Shown here: piece after piece, positions 8,397-19,326 of the stretch
How positions within the stretch are numbered: position 1 is the first letter of the stretch
Layout of the letters: every line of letters begins with the position of its first letter
Assembly (NCBI GenBank): GCA_903884235.1
Contig: CAISEB010000041.1
Location: forward strand, 47,890 to 111,889
DNA: 64,000 nt
From: an uncultured Pseudomonadota bacterium
GTDB lineage: Bacteria > Pseudomonadota > Gammaproteobacteria > Steroidobacterales > Steroidobacteraceae
Reading direction: 5' to 3'
Translations under genes and position numbers: made by a program
Notes under the pieces: generated by a model
What the model saw: the letters and a program-made list of their open reading frames with translations, nothing else
Database searches by the model: none
What the model was told of the DNA's origin: nothing

Positions 8397-9257
8397 GTGA
8401 ACGAACGCCTGCAGAAGGTGCTGGCCGCCGCGGGCGTGGCCTCGCGACGCGAGGCCGAGGCGTGGATCAGCGCGGGCCGCGTGACCGTCAACCAGAAGCC
8501 GGCCGTGCTCGGCCAGCGGGTGGGACCGGAGGATGTGATCGCGGTCGATGGCAGACGGCTGAGGCTCGAGCGCGCCTCGCCCGAGGACCTGATCCTCGTC
8601 TATCACCGCAGCCCGGGCGAGGCGCTGAAGGCGACCACCGCCGCCGAGGGCGAGGTCGGCACCACGAGCTACGAGCGCCTGCCGAAGCTGCGCGGCCGCC
8701 GCTGGCTGCCGCTGTCGCCGCTCGCGCCCACCGACGGCGGGCTCGAGGTGTTCACGACCGACGGCACGCTGCGCGCGACGGCGAGCAAGCTCGCCCGCGA
8801 GCTCGTGTCCGCATACTCGGTGCGCATCGCCGGCGAGCCCGCGCCCGAGCTCGTCGAGGGCCTGAAGGTGCGCGCGCTCGCCGCCGAGCCGCCGTTCGAG
8901 GTCGTCTCGGTCGCGATCGGCGGCGGCGAGGGCCGCAACCGCTGGGTCGACTTCGAGGTCAAGCACGCGCACGGCCGCGACCTTCGCAACCTGATGCTCG
9001 CGGCGGGCTTCGAGGTCAGCCGCGTGCTGCGCACGCGCTTCGGGCCCGTGTCGCTCGATCGCGGCGTGCTGCGCGGCTGGAGCCGCGAGCTCGAGCCCGA
9101 GCAGCGCGACCTCGTCTACACCGCGTTCGGGCTGCCGACGCCGACCGAGAAGGCCCGCCAGCTCAGGATTGGCAGTCGAACCGCTTCCCCGACACGCCCC
9201 GCGCCGCGGGGCCGAGGAGCCAGAGGTAGGTCGGCAGGATCTCGGCGGGCGACTTGA
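8397..9257 (+). CDS. RluB/RsuA-like S4-domain protein lacking the catalytic Asp
   Basis: A 286-residue homologue of the pseudouridine synthases that modify 23S rRNA. The S4 RNA-binding domain is well kept (MNERLQKVLAAAGVASRREA through about residue 55). The synthase-like domain follows, with LEVFTTDGTLRATAS and GGGEGRNRWVDFEV. The catalytic GRLDxNTxGLL motif reads SPLAPTDGGLE: Ala110 occupies the Asp position and Arg is Pro108. The EGRNREVRRL motif is HGRDLRNLML. It is therefore likely a non-catalytic RNA-binding protein or a relict, although the reading frame is intact. GTG start, 2 nt after scpB. The last 95 nt overlap the 3' end of the convergent SDR gene. Confidence 0.82.
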   Translation: MNERLQKVLAAAGVASRREAEAWISAGRVTVNQKPAVLGQRVGPEDVIAVDGRRLRLERASPEDLILVYHRSPGEALKATTAAEGEVGTTSYERLPKLRGRRWLPLSPLAPTDGGLEVFTTDGTLRATASKLARELVSAYSVRIAGEPAPELVEGLKVRALAAEPPFEVVSVAIGGGEGRNRWVDFEVKHAHGRDLRNLMLAAGFEVSRVLRTRFGPVSLDRGVLRGWSRELEPEQRDLVYTAFGLPTPTEKARQLRIGSRTASPTRPAPRGRGARGRSAGSRRAT

Positions 9258-9921
9258 GCTGCGTCGCGTCCTCCGCCGGGTAGGCGAGGGCGCGCATGTC
9301 GGTGCGCATCGCGCCCGGGTTGACGAGGTTGATGCGCAGGCGCTCGTTGCCCTCGTACTCGTGCGCGAGCACCTGGGCGAGGCCCTCCACCCCGAACTTC
9401 GACACCGCGTACGCGCCCCAGTAGGCGCGGCCGACCTTGCCCACGCTGCTCGTCGTGTAGACGAGCGAGGCGTCCGCGCTCTTCTCCAGCAGCGGCAGGC
9501 ACACCTGGGTCAGCGCGAACTCCGCCGTCAGGTTCACCTGCAGCACGCGGCACCAGGTCGGCACGTCGAAGTGCGCGATCGGCGCGCGGGTGCCGAGGAT
9601 CGCGGCGTTGTGGACGAGGCCGTCGAGGCGCCCGAACTCCGCGCCGAGCGCGTCGGCAAGCGCGTCGTACTGCGGCGCCAGCGCGTTCTCGAGGTCGAGC
9701 GGCACGATCGCCGCCTGCGGGTGTCCCGCGGCCTGGATCTCGTCGTAGACGCGCTCCAGCTTCTTCTGCGAACGGCCCGACAGCGCGACCGTGGCGCCGT
9801 GCGCGGCGAGGGCGAGCGCGAGCGCGCGGCCGATGCCGGAGCCGGCGCCCGTCACGAGGATCACGCGGCCGGCGAGGAGGTCGGCCGGCGGCCGGTACTG
9901 GGTCGGATCGAAATCGGTCAA
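9163..9921 (-). CDS. YciK-like short-chain dehydrogenase/reductase
   Basis: A 252-residue NAD(P)-dependent oxidoreductase of the classical SDR fold. It shows LAGRVILVTGAGSGIGRALA (Rossmann TGxxxGxG), DGLVHNAAILG (NNAG-type), a Ser in YTTSSVGKVGRAYWGAYAVS and the YxxxK pair (Y-A-V-S-K), then RINLVNPGAMRTDM. The start ...YRPPADLLAGRVILVTGA resembles YciK. Substrate is unknown. The chosen start is TTG at 9921, which overlaps the stop of the upstream phytoene-synthase-like gene (TTGA). No ATG or GTG lies nearby in frame. It is the last gene of the ubiG-gph-synthase-SDR unit and overlaps the convergent RluB-like gene by 95 nt. Confidence 0.85.
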   Translation of the reverse strand: MTDFDPTQYRPPADLLAGRVILVTGAGSGIGRALALALAAHGATVALSGRSQKKLERVYDEIQAAGHPQAAIVPLDLENALAPQYDALADALGAEFGRLDGLVHNAAILGTRAPIAHFDVPTWCRVLQVNLTAEFALTQVCLPLLEKSADASLVYTTSSVGKVGRAYWGAYAVSKFGVEGLAQVLAHEYEGNERLRINLVNPGAMRTDMRALAYPAEDATQLKSPAEILPTYLWLLGPAARGVSGKRFDCQS

Positions 9922-10643
9922 GGCACGCTCCCGAGGGCCCGGCGCGCGGTGCGCCAGGCAAGCCACCATTGTCGCAGGGCCGGCAGCTCGCCGCCCACCC
10001 GGTCGAGCCCCTCGCGCGCGAGCCGGGCGCGGATCAGGCCGTGCGCCTGGCGTGCCGTGAACGGCGCCTCGAGCGCGAGCGCCCGGTCGAGCTCCTCGAT
10101 CGCGAGCGCCCGGGCCTCCGTCCTCGGCACCGCGCCGAGCAGCGTCGCGTCGTCCGTGGCGAGCGCGCCGGCGAGCCCGAGCCCGCGGCCGAGCGCGCAC
10201 GCGTAGTCCTCGAGCCGAGGGTGCTGGCCGCCGACGAGGATCTCGGCGCGCAGCGCCGCGCGCGTGCCGTGGCTGCGATCGAGCTCCGCGAGCAGTTCCG
10301 CGCGGCCATCGGGCGCGTAGCCGAGCACGGCCATCTCGGCGCTGCGCAGCAGTTCGGCAAGGCGCGCGTAGCGGGGCCCCGCGCCCGCGGCCACGTGCAG
10401 GCGGCGCGCCGCCGGATGGCGCGGGGTGCCGGATGCGAGCTGCTCGATCTCGCCGCGCCACCATTCGAGCCGGACGTGGGCGACGCCGTGGTCGATGCCA
10501 TGGCGGGCGCTGGCGAGGATCTCGTGCTCGACCTCGGCCAGCGCCGCGAGCGCGTCGGCGCGCGCGCCGGCGCCGAAGGCGAGCGCGAGGCGCTCGCCGA
10601 GCGGGATCGCGGCCGGCAGCACCGGCGGCGGCGCGTCAGCCAT
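9918..10643 (-). CDS. Squalene/phytoene synthase family protein
   Basis: A 241-residue all-alpha protein of the trans-isoprenyl diphosphate synthase group. Visible are the ARHGIDHGVAHVRLEWWRGEIE helix, which resembles the R-L-x-W-W motif of this family, then TPRHPAARRL, and the LEDYACALGRGLGLAGAL region with GAVPR. The Asp-rich substrate motifs of true squalene and phytoene synthases are not evident, so it may instead resemble the respiratory-complex assembly branch (NDUFAF6-like). Function is uncertain. ATG 10643 overlaps the gph stop by 8 nt, and its own stop overlaps the SDR start. Confidence 0.72.
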   Translation of the reverse strand: MADAPPPVLPAAIPLGERLALAFGAGARADALAALAEVEHEILASARHGIDHGVAHVRLEWWRGEIEQLASGTPRHPAARRLHVAAGAGPRYARLAELLRSAEMAVLGYAPDGRAELLAELDRSHGTRAALRAEILVGGQHPRLEDYACALGRGLGLAGALATDDATLLGAVPRTEARALAIEELDRALALEAPFTARQAHGLIRARLAREGLDRVGGELPALRQWWLAWRTARRALGSVP

Positions 10644-11314
10644 GGGCGTCGAGCCCGAGTTGCGGCGCGAGCTCGGCCGGCGTCGCCACGACCGCATCGG
10701 GATGCCAGGTCGCGGGGTCCTCGCCGTCGGCGAGGTAGCCCCAGCCCACCGCCACCGTGCGCATGCCGGCGCCGCGGCCGGCGACGATGTCGCGCTCGGC
10801 ATCGCCTGCGTAGACGCAGTCCGACGGGCTCACGCCGATCAGCGCCGCGGCGTGCACGAGCGGCGCGGGATCGGGCTTGCGCACGGCGAGCGTGTCGCCC
10901 GAGACGATGCACGCGGCGCGCTGGCCGAGGCCGAGGTCGGTGAGCAGCGGCTCGGTCAGCCAGCCGGGCTTGTTGGTGACGACGCCCCACGGCAGGCCGC
11001 GGGCCTCGAGCCGGGCGAGCAGCGCATCGAAGCCCTCGAACAGCCGCGTGCCGCCGGACAGCGCGTCGCGATACAGGTCGAGGAAGCGCACCCGCAGGTG
11101 CTCGCGGCCGGCCTCGTCGACGTCGCCGAAGCCGGCGCGCACGAGCGCGACGGCGCCATGCGAGACGAAGGGCCGGAGCGCCGCGAAGGGCAGCGGCACG
11201 CGTCCTTCCTCGACGCGCAGCGAGTTCAGCGCCCCGGCCATGTCCGGGGCGGTGTCGAGCAGGGTGCCATCGAGGTCGAGGAGCAGGGCGCGCGCGCGGT
11301 GCCGTCGTGCTCAC
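10636..11314 (-). pseudogene. gph: Phosphoglycolate phosphatase with a frameshift in its first codons
   Basis: A HAD-family hydrolase. The correct frame gives DLDGTLLDTAPDMAGALNSL (motif I), VVTNKPGWLT (motif II), the RKPDPAPL Lys and VYAGDAERDI (motif III/IV). These fit Gph, which removes 2-phosphoglycolate. The only ATG in this frame (11241) lies after motif I. The natural start is GTG 11312-11314, fused to the ubiG stop (GTGA), reading VSTTAPRA, but that frame misses motif I. A (CG)5 tract at 11289-11298 separates the two frames, and one additional CG unit would join them as VSTTAPRARALLLDLDGT. Either a real slippage mutation, phase variation or a sequencing error. Sits between ubiG and the phytoene-synthase-like gene. 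Confidence 0.8.
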
Positions 11315-12051
11315 GCCGGGACCGGCCCCGGACGCACGAAGTGGCACAGGTAGTTCACGCCGACGTCGGGCCCGAGGCTGAACTCGCGCGTCAGCGGGTC
11401 CATCACGAGGCCGGTCACGTCGCGGACCTCGAGGCCGGCGGCGCGCGCGGCGCGGCCGAGCTCGCTCGGGCGGATGAACTTCGCGTATTCGTGGGTGCCG
11501 CGCGGCAGCACCCGCATCACGTACTCGGCGCCGACGATCGCCAGCATGAACGCCTTCGGCGTGCGGTTCAGCGTCGACACGACGATCGAGCCGCCCGGGC
11601 GGACGAGGCGGGCGAGCGCGCCGATCACGCTCGCCGGATCCGGCACGTGCTCGAGCATCTCCATGCAGGTGACGACGTCGAAGCTGCCCGGGACCTCCTC
11701 GGCCAGTGCCTCGGCACTGATCTCGCGGTAGCGGACCGCGACGCCGCTCTCGAGCGCGTGCAGCTCGGCGGTCGTCAAGAGCGAGCGCGACAGGTCGATG
11801 CCGGTGACGTCGCTGCCCGCCTGCGCGAGCGATTCGGCGAGCAGGCCGCCGCCGCAGCCGACGTCGAGCACGCGCTGGCCGGCGAGGGTCGCGACGCGCG
11901 CGACGTAGCCGAGCCGCACGGGATTGAGCTTGTGCAGCGGGCCGAATTCGCCCGCGGGGTCCCAGAAGCGGCCGGCGAGGGCGTCGAATTTCTCGATCTC
12001 GGCAGGGTCCGCGTTGGTCGGCGCGGCGCGGCTCTCGGCGGTTGCGTTCAC
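11311..12051 (-). CDS. ubiG: Ubiquinone biosynthesis O-methyltransferase
   Basis: A 246-residue SAM-dependent methyltransferase performing both O-methylations in ubiquinone synthesis. Signatures: AEIEKFDALAGRFWDPAGEF and GPLHKLNPVRLGYV near the N-terminus, VLDVGCGGGLLAESLA (SAM motif I, about 60-75), DVVTCMEMLEHVPDP (motif II), TLNRTPKAFMLAIVGAEY and the RGTHEYAKFIRPSEL block, and a GLVMDPLTREF end. All are diagnostic for UbiG. Divergent from gyrA with 147 nt between start codons. Its stop is fused to the gph start, making a four-gene minus-strand unit. Confidence 0.93.
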   Translation of the reverse strand: MNATAESRAAPTNADPAEIEKFDALAGRFWDPAGEFGPLHKLNPVRLGYVARVATLAGQRVLDVGCGGGLLAESLAQAGSDVTGIDLSRSLLTTAELHALESGVAVRYREISAEALAEEVPGSFDVVTCMEMLEHVPDPASVIGALARLVRPGGSIVVSTLNRTPKAFMLAIVGAEYVMRVLPRGTHEYAKFIRPSELGRAARAAGLEVRDVTGLVMDPLTREFSLGPDVGVNYLCHFVRPGPVPA

Positions 12052-12154
12052 GCGGGCGTTCTCGGTTCCGGGGCGGGGAAGGGTGCGGGCCCCGAGTATA
12101 GCGCGGCGGTGCGGCCAAATGCCTGAAAAACCTGCCTAATCGGAGGTGCCGCTA

Positions 12155-12163
12155 TGGTATGAT
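12155..12163 (+). promoter_or_regulatory. Candidate extended -10 element of gyrA
   Basis: TGGTATGAT matches an extended -10 (TGnTATAAT with one change) about 36 nt before the gyrA ATG. No convincing -35 hexamer is seen, which fits an extended -10 promoter. Confidence 0.4.
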
Positions 12164-12198
12164 TTTCGTTTCGGACTCCGCCCAAAGACGTGCCCCGC

Positions 12199-14883
<2,685 letters not shown>

Positions 14884-14897
14884 CGGGCCGCGCCCGG

Positions 14898-15974
14898 ATG
14901 CGCGTCTACAACTTCAGCGCGGGCCCGGCGATGCTGCCGACCGCGGTGCTCGAGCAGGCGCAGGCCGAGCTCGCCGACTGGGGCGGCAGCGGCATGTCGG
15001 TGATGGAGGTGTCGCACCGCGGGCGCGCCTTCGGCGCGGTCGCGGCGAACGCCGAGCGCGACCTCAGGGACCTGCTGCTGGTGCCCGAGGACTACAAGGT
15101 CCTGTTCCTCGCCGGCGGCGCGACGCTGCAGTTCTCGGCCATCCCGCTCAACCTCGCCCCCGCGGGCGCGCGCGCCGACTACGTCGCGACCGGCACCTGG
15201 TCGTGCCGGGCGCTCGCCGATGCGCGCCGCTACCTCGAGGTCAACGTCGCCGCGGACGATGGCCCCGGCCACTACACCGGCATCCCGCCCGAGGCGCTCT
15301 GGCACAAGAGCCGCGATGCGGCCTACCTGCACTACTGCGTCAACGAGACCATCGGCGGCGTCGAGTTCCCGTTCATCCCGTCGGTCGAGGTGCCGCTCGT
15401 CGCCGACGTCTCCTCGACGATCCTGTCGCGACCGCTCGACGTGTCGCGCTTCGGTCTCCTGTACGCCGGTGCGCAGAAGAACATCGGCCCGAGCGGGCTG
15501 ACCATCGTGATCGTGCGCGAGGACCTGCTCGGCCGCGCCCGCGCCGACCTGCCGCCGGTGCTCGACTACGCGGTGCAGGCGCGCGAGGGCTCGATGCTCA
15601 ACACGCCGCCGACCTTCGGCTGGTACCTCGCCGGGCTCGTGTTCCGCTGGCTGAAGGCCGAGGGCGGCGTCGCCGCGATGGGCGAGCGCAACCGGCTGAA
15701 GGCCGAGACGCTGTACGGCTACATCGACGGCTCCGGCTACTACGCGAACCCGGTCGTGCCGAGCTGCCGCTCGTGGATGAACGTGCCGTTCCGCCTGCCG
15801 CGCTCCGAGCTCGAGGCGACCTTCGCCGCCGAGGCGAAGGAGAGCGGGCTGACCAACCTCGAGGGCCACCGCTCGGTCGGTGGCATGCGCGCGAGCCTGT
15901 ACAACGCGATGCCGCTCGAGGGCGTCCGGGCGCTCGTCTCGTTCATGCGCGACTTCGCCGCCCGCCACCCTTAA
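14898..15974 (+). CDS. serC: Phosphoserine aminotransferase
   Basis: A 358-residue PLP enzyme converting 3-phosphohydroxypyruvate to phosphoserine in serine synthesis and acting in pyridoxal phosphate synthesis. Signatures: YNFSAGPAMLP at the start, GMSVMEVSHRG, FLAGGATLQFSAIPLNL, ADVSSTILSRPLDVS and GLLYAGAQKNIGPSGLTIVI (Lys Schiff base). NTPPTFGWYLAGLVFRWL, RSWMNVPFRLP and GHRSVGGMRASLYNAMPLEG complete the set. Length and motif order match SerC. It lies between gyrA and pheA, the conserved gammaproteobacterial order. Confidence 0.95.
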   Translation: MRVYNFSAGPAMLPTAVLEQAQAELADWGGSGMSVMEVSHRGRAFGAVAANAERDLRDLLLVPEDYKVLFLAGGATLQFSAIPLNLAPAGARADYVATGTWSCRALADARRYLEVNVAADDGPGHYTGIPPEALWHKSRDAAYLHYCVNETIGGVEFPFIPSVEVPLVADVSSTILSRPLDVSRFGLLYAGAQKNIGPSGLTIVIVREDLLGRARADLPPVLDYAVQAREGSMLNTPPTFGWYLAGLVFRWLKAEGGVAAMGERNRLKAETLYGYIDGSGYYANPVVPSCRSWMNVPFRLPRSELEATFAAEAKESGLTNLEGHRSVGGMRASLYNAMPLEGVRALVSFMRDFAARHP

Positions 15975-16022
15975 GAAACGGGCCGCATCCGCGACCCGCC
16001 GCCACCCACCAGGAACCGCCCC

Positions 16023-17159
16023 GTGAGCCGCCGACCGCCGCCGAAGAAGAAGGCCGCCCGTTCCAAGCCCGCCCCGGGCGCCGCCCCGCTGCCCGCGATC
16101 CGCGGCGAGATCGATTCGATCGACGCCGAGATCCACGCGCTGATCAGCCGCCGCGCGCGCCTCGCGCAGACGGTCGGGGTCACGAAGCGCGCCGCCGGCA
16201 CCGCCGACTTCTACCGCCCGGAGCGCGAGGCCGAGGTGCTGCGCACGGTCGTCGAGCGCAACAAGGGGCCGCTCTCGAACGAGGAGATGGTGCGGCTGTT
16301 CCGCGAGATCATGTCCGCGTGCCTCGCGCAGCAGGAGTCGCTCAAGATCGCGTTCCTGGGGCCGGAGGGCACGTTCACGCAGCAGGCGGTGCTGAAGCAC
16401 TTCGGGCACTCGGTGCGGGCGCTGCCGATGGCGGCGATCGACGAGGTGTTCCGCGAGGTCGAGTCCGGCGTCGCCGACTTCGGCGTCGTGCCGATCGAGA
16501 ACTCCACCGAGGGCACGGTCAGCCACACGGCCGACATGTTCCTGCTCTCGCCGCTCAGGATCTGCGGCGAGGTGGAGCTGCGCGTGCACCAGCACCTGCT
16601 CGGGCGGGTCGAGGGGCTGCAGCAGATCGAGCGCATCTGCTCGCACCAGCAGTCCCTCGCGCAGTGCCGCGGCTGGCTCGCCGAGAACCTGCCGCACGTC
16701 GAGCGCATCGCCGTGTCCTCGAACGCCGAGGCCGCGCGCCGCGCCCGCGACGAGTCCGGCACCGCGGCGATCGCCGGCTCCGCCGCCGCCGAGGTCTACG
16801 GCCTGAACGTGCTCGTGCCGCAGATCGAGGACCGCCCGGACAACACGACGCGCTTCCTGGTCGTCGGCCGCAAGCTGCTCGCCGCCTCCGGACGCGATCG
16901 CACGACGCTGCTGCTGTCGGCCCCGGACACGCTCGGCGCCGGTGCGCTCGTCAAGCTGCTCGGGCCCTTCGCCGAGCACGGCATCAGCCTCACCCGCCTC
17001 GAGTCGCGGCCGTCGCGGCGCAAGAAGTGGGACTACGTGTTCTTCGTCGACATCGAGGGCCATGCCGAGGACGCCCCGGTCGCCCGGGCGCTCGCCGAGG
17101 TCAAGAAGGTCGCCTCCCTGCTCAAGATCCTCGGATCCTATCCCCGCGCGGTGCTGTGA
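16023..17159 (+). CDS. pheA: Chorismate mutase / prephenate dehydratase (P-protein)
   Basis: A 378-residue bifunctional enzyme making phenylpyruvate from chorismate. After a basic Lys/Pro/Arg-rich leader, the chorismate mutase helix bundle lies at about 25-115 (IRGEIDSIDAEIHALISRRA ... FYRPEREAEVL). The prephenate dehydratase domain (about 118-300) has IAFLGPEGTFTQQAV, PIENSTEGTVSHTADM and the DNTTRFLVVG motif with its catalytic Thr. A C-terminal ACT domain (about 305-378) carries GISLTRLESRPSRRKKW, the phenylalanine feedback site. GTG start. The stop overlaps the aroA GTG (GTGA). Confidence 0.95.
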   Translation: MSRRPPPKKKAARSKPAPGAAPLPAIRGEIDSIDAEIHALISRRARLAQTVGVTKRAAGTADFYRPEREAEVLRTVVERNKGPLSNEEMVRLFREIMSACLAQQESLKIAFLGPEGTFTQQAVLKHFGHSVRALPMAAIDEVFREVESGVADFGVVPIENSTEGTVSHTADMFLLSPLRICGEVELRVHQHLLGRVEGLQQIERICSHQQSLAQCRGWLAENLPHVERIAVSSNAEAARRARDESGTAAIAGSAAAEVYGLNVLVPQIEDRPDNTTRFLVVGRKLLAASGRDRTTLLLSAPDTLGAGALVKLLGPFAEHGISLTRLESRPSRRKKWDYVFFVDIEGHAEDAPVARALAEVKKVASLLKILGSYPRAVL

Positions 17160-18487
17160 ACGTGAGCCACGAATCCCTGAATTCAGAAGCGCGTTACCTC
17201 GTGGCCCATGGCGGCTGCGTGCGTGGCGAGGTCACGGTGCCCGGCGACAAGAGCGTCTCGCACCGCTCGGTGCTGTTCGGCGGCATCGCCGAGGGCACGA
17301 CCGAGGTCGACAACTTCCTCGAGAGCGAGGACTGCCTCGCCACGCTGAACGCGATGCGCGCGATGGGCGTCGCGGTCGAGCGCCCGGCGCCGGGCCGGGT
17401 GGTCGTCGACGGCGTCGGCCTCAAGGGCCTCGCGGCGCCCGGCGGGGACCTCGACATGGGCAACGCCGGCACCGCGATGCGCCTGTCGATGGGCCTGCTT
17501 GCGGGCCAGTCCTTCGACGCGCGCCTGATCGGCGATGCGTCGCTCTCGAGGCGGCCGATGGAGCGCGCGGCGACGCCGCTCAGGCAGATGGGCGCGGTCA
17601 TCGAGACGACGGCGGGCCGGCCGCCGGTGACCCTTCGCGGCGGCCACGCGCTCGCCGGCATCGACTACGCGCTCGAGGTGGCGAGCGCCCAGGTGAAGTC
17701 CGCGGTGCTGATCGCCGGCCTCTACGCGCGCGGCGAGACGGTGGTGCGCGAGCCTGCGGTCACGCGCGATCACACCGAGCGCATGCTGCGCGCATTCGGC
17801 GTCGAGGTCGAAAGCCACGGCGGGCGCGTCGCGGTGCGGGGCGGCCAGGTGCTGCGCGCCACGCACCTGCGGGTCCCGGGCGACATCTCCTCGGCCGCGT
17901 TCTTCATGGTCGCCGGGGCGCTCGCCGCCGAGGGCCCGTTCCTGATCCGCGACGTGGGCGTCAACCCGACGCGCACCGGCATCCTCGACATCCTCAGGCT
18001 GATGGGGGCCGACATCCGTCTCCTGAACCCGCGCCTCGCCGGCGACGAGCCGGTGGCGGACCTCGAGGTGCATCGCTCCGAGCTCAAGGGCATCGACGTG
18101 CCCGAGCACCTCGTGCCGCTCGCGATCGACGAGTTCCCGGTGCTGTTCGTCGCCGCCGCCTGCGCGAAGGGCACGACCCGGGTGACGGGCGCCGCGGAGC
18201 TCCGGGTCAAGGAGAGCGACCGGATCGCGGTGATGGCCGAGGGCCTCAGGCGCCTCGGCGCGGACGCCGAGCCCACCCCGGACGGCATGGTGATCCGCGG
18301 CGGCACGCTCTCGGGCGGGCAGGTCGCAAGCCATGGCGACCACCGCATCGCGATGTCGTTCACGGTCGCGGCGCTGCGCGCCCGCGGCGACCTCGTGATC
18401 CACGACGTCGCCAACGTCGCGACCTCGTTCCCGGGCTTCGCGGGCATGGCCCGGCACGCCGGGATCGCCGTCGAAGAGACCCGGTGA
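17156..18487 (+). CDS. aroA: 3-phosphoshikimate 1-carboxyvinyltransferase (EPSP synthase)
   Basis: The sixth step of the shikimate pathway, the target of glyphosate. The 443-residue protein shows GEVTVPGDKSVSHRSVLFGG (substrate-binding Lys/Ser), MGNAGTAMRLSMGLLAGQ (the LxxGNAGTAxR motif), DASLSRRPMERA, ASAQVKSAVLIAGLYA, RVPGDISSAAFFMVAGAL, ELRVKESDRIAVMAEGLR and HGDHRIAMSF. The AGTAMR and GDKSVS details resemble the class II branch. GTG at 17156 overlaps the pheA stop; a second GTG at 17162 is possible. The stop overlaps the cmk GTG (GTGA). The long upstream open frame belongs to pheA and serC DNA. Confidence 0.95.
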   Translation: MNVSHESLNSEARYLVAHGGCVRGEVTVPGDKSVSHRSVLFGGIAEGTTEVDNFLESEDCLATLNAMRAMGVAVERPAPGRVVVDGVGLKGLAAPGGDLDMGNAGTAMRLSMGLLAGQSFDARLIGDASLSRRPMERAATPLRQMGAVIETTAGRPPVTLRGGHALAGIDYALEVASAQVKSAVLIAGLYARGETVVREPAVTRDHTERMLRAFGVEVESHGGRVAVRGGQVLRATHLRVPGDISSAAFFMVAGALAAEGPFLIRDVGVNPTRTGILDILRLMGADIRLLNPRLAGDEPVADLEVHRSELKGIDVPEHLVPLAIDEFPVLFVAAACAKGTTRVTGAAELRVKESDRIAVMAEGLRRLGADAEPTPDGMVIRGGTLSGGQVASHGDHRIAMSFTVAALRARGDLVIHDVANVATSFPGFAGMARHAGIAVEETR

Positions 18488-19158
18488 GCCCGACCCCGGT
18501 CATCACCGTCGACGGCCCGTCGGGCTCCGGCAAGGGCACGATCTGCCGCCGGGTCGCGACCGCGCTCGGCTACCACCTGCTGGATTCCGGGGCGCTGTAC
18601 CGGCTGACGGGCCTCGCCGGCAGCCGCGCGGGCCTCGATCCCGCCGACGAGGCCGGCCACGCCGCGCTCGCACTCCGCATGGGCCTCGGCTTCGGGGTCG
18701 ACGCCAAGGGCGAGGAGCGGGTGTTGCTCGACGGGGAGGAGGTCACGGACCGGATCCGCACCGAGCAGGCGGGCAATCTCGCCTCGATCGTGGCCCGGTA
18801 CCCGGCGGTGCGGGCGGCCCTGCTGGAGCGCCAGCGGGCGTTCGCGCAGCCCCCCGGCCTCGTCGCCGACGGCCGCGACATGGGCACCGTGGTGTTCCCG
18901 GAGGCCCCGCTCAAGATCTTCCTGACCGCGAGCGCCGAGGAACGCGCCCGTCGTCGGTATAACCAGTTGAAAGATAAGGGGCTGTCTGTTAGTCTCGCCG
19001 ACCTTTCGCGAGAGATCGCCGAGCGCGACCACCGCGATGCCAGCCGCACGCTGGCACCGCTTGTGGCCGCAGCCGATGCGATCTCCCTCGATTCGACGGG
19101 AGTGACGCCCGAGGAGATCGTCGCGCGCGTGCTTGCACTCGCGCGGGGACGCTTCTAG
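18484..19158 (+). CDS. cmk: Cytidylate kinase
   Basis: A 224-residue CMP/dCMP kinase for pyrimidine nucleotide salvage and DNA precursor supply. P-loop VDGPSGSGKGTICRRVA at about 8-24, then YHLLDSGALYRLTGLA (NMP-binding), VADGRDMGTVVFPEAPLKIF, ASAEERARRRYNQLKDKG (LID) and EIAERDHRDASRTLAPL. All are diagnostic. GTG start is fused to the aroA stop. rpsA follows after a 168-nt leader, the usual cmk-rpsA order. Confidence 0.95.
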   Translation: MSPTPVITVDGPSGSGKGTICRRVATALGYHLLDSGALYRLTGLAGSRAGLDPADEAGHAALALRMGLGFGVDAKGEERVLLDGEEVTDRIRTEQAGNLASIVARYPAVRAALLERQRAFAQPPGLVADGRDMGTVVFPEAPLKIFLTASAEERARRRYNQLKDKGLSVSLADLSREIAERDHRDASRTLAPLVAAADAISLDSTGVTPEEIVARVLALARGRF

Positions 19159-19170
19159 GGACAGTCCCGG

Positions 19171-19231
19171 CCGGTGGCTCGGCACCGGTGCAGACAGGTG
19201 GGGTGGGGCGTGAGTTCCACCCTGGTTTTTT
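19171..19231 (+). promoter_or_regulatory. Hairpins in the rpsA leader, one terminator-like
   Basis: Two stems lie in the cmk-rpsA gap. CCGGTG (19171-19176) pairs with CACCGG (19183-19188) across a 6-nt loop. GGGTGG (19201-19206) pairs with CCACCC (19217-19222), followed after TGG by six T residues (19226-19231). The second resembles a weak terminator or attenuator. rpsA mRNA is known to be autoregulated by S1 in gammaproteobacteria, so the leader may be a control region; that link is inference. Confidence 0.4.
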
Positions 19232-19326
19232 GGCGACAACCCCTCGGCATCCGCCCCTCCCCGGAACCTACACCGGCCGGGCCCGAGGATTGAACGGGAC
19301 CCACGTGTCCCACGGAAACACATCAC

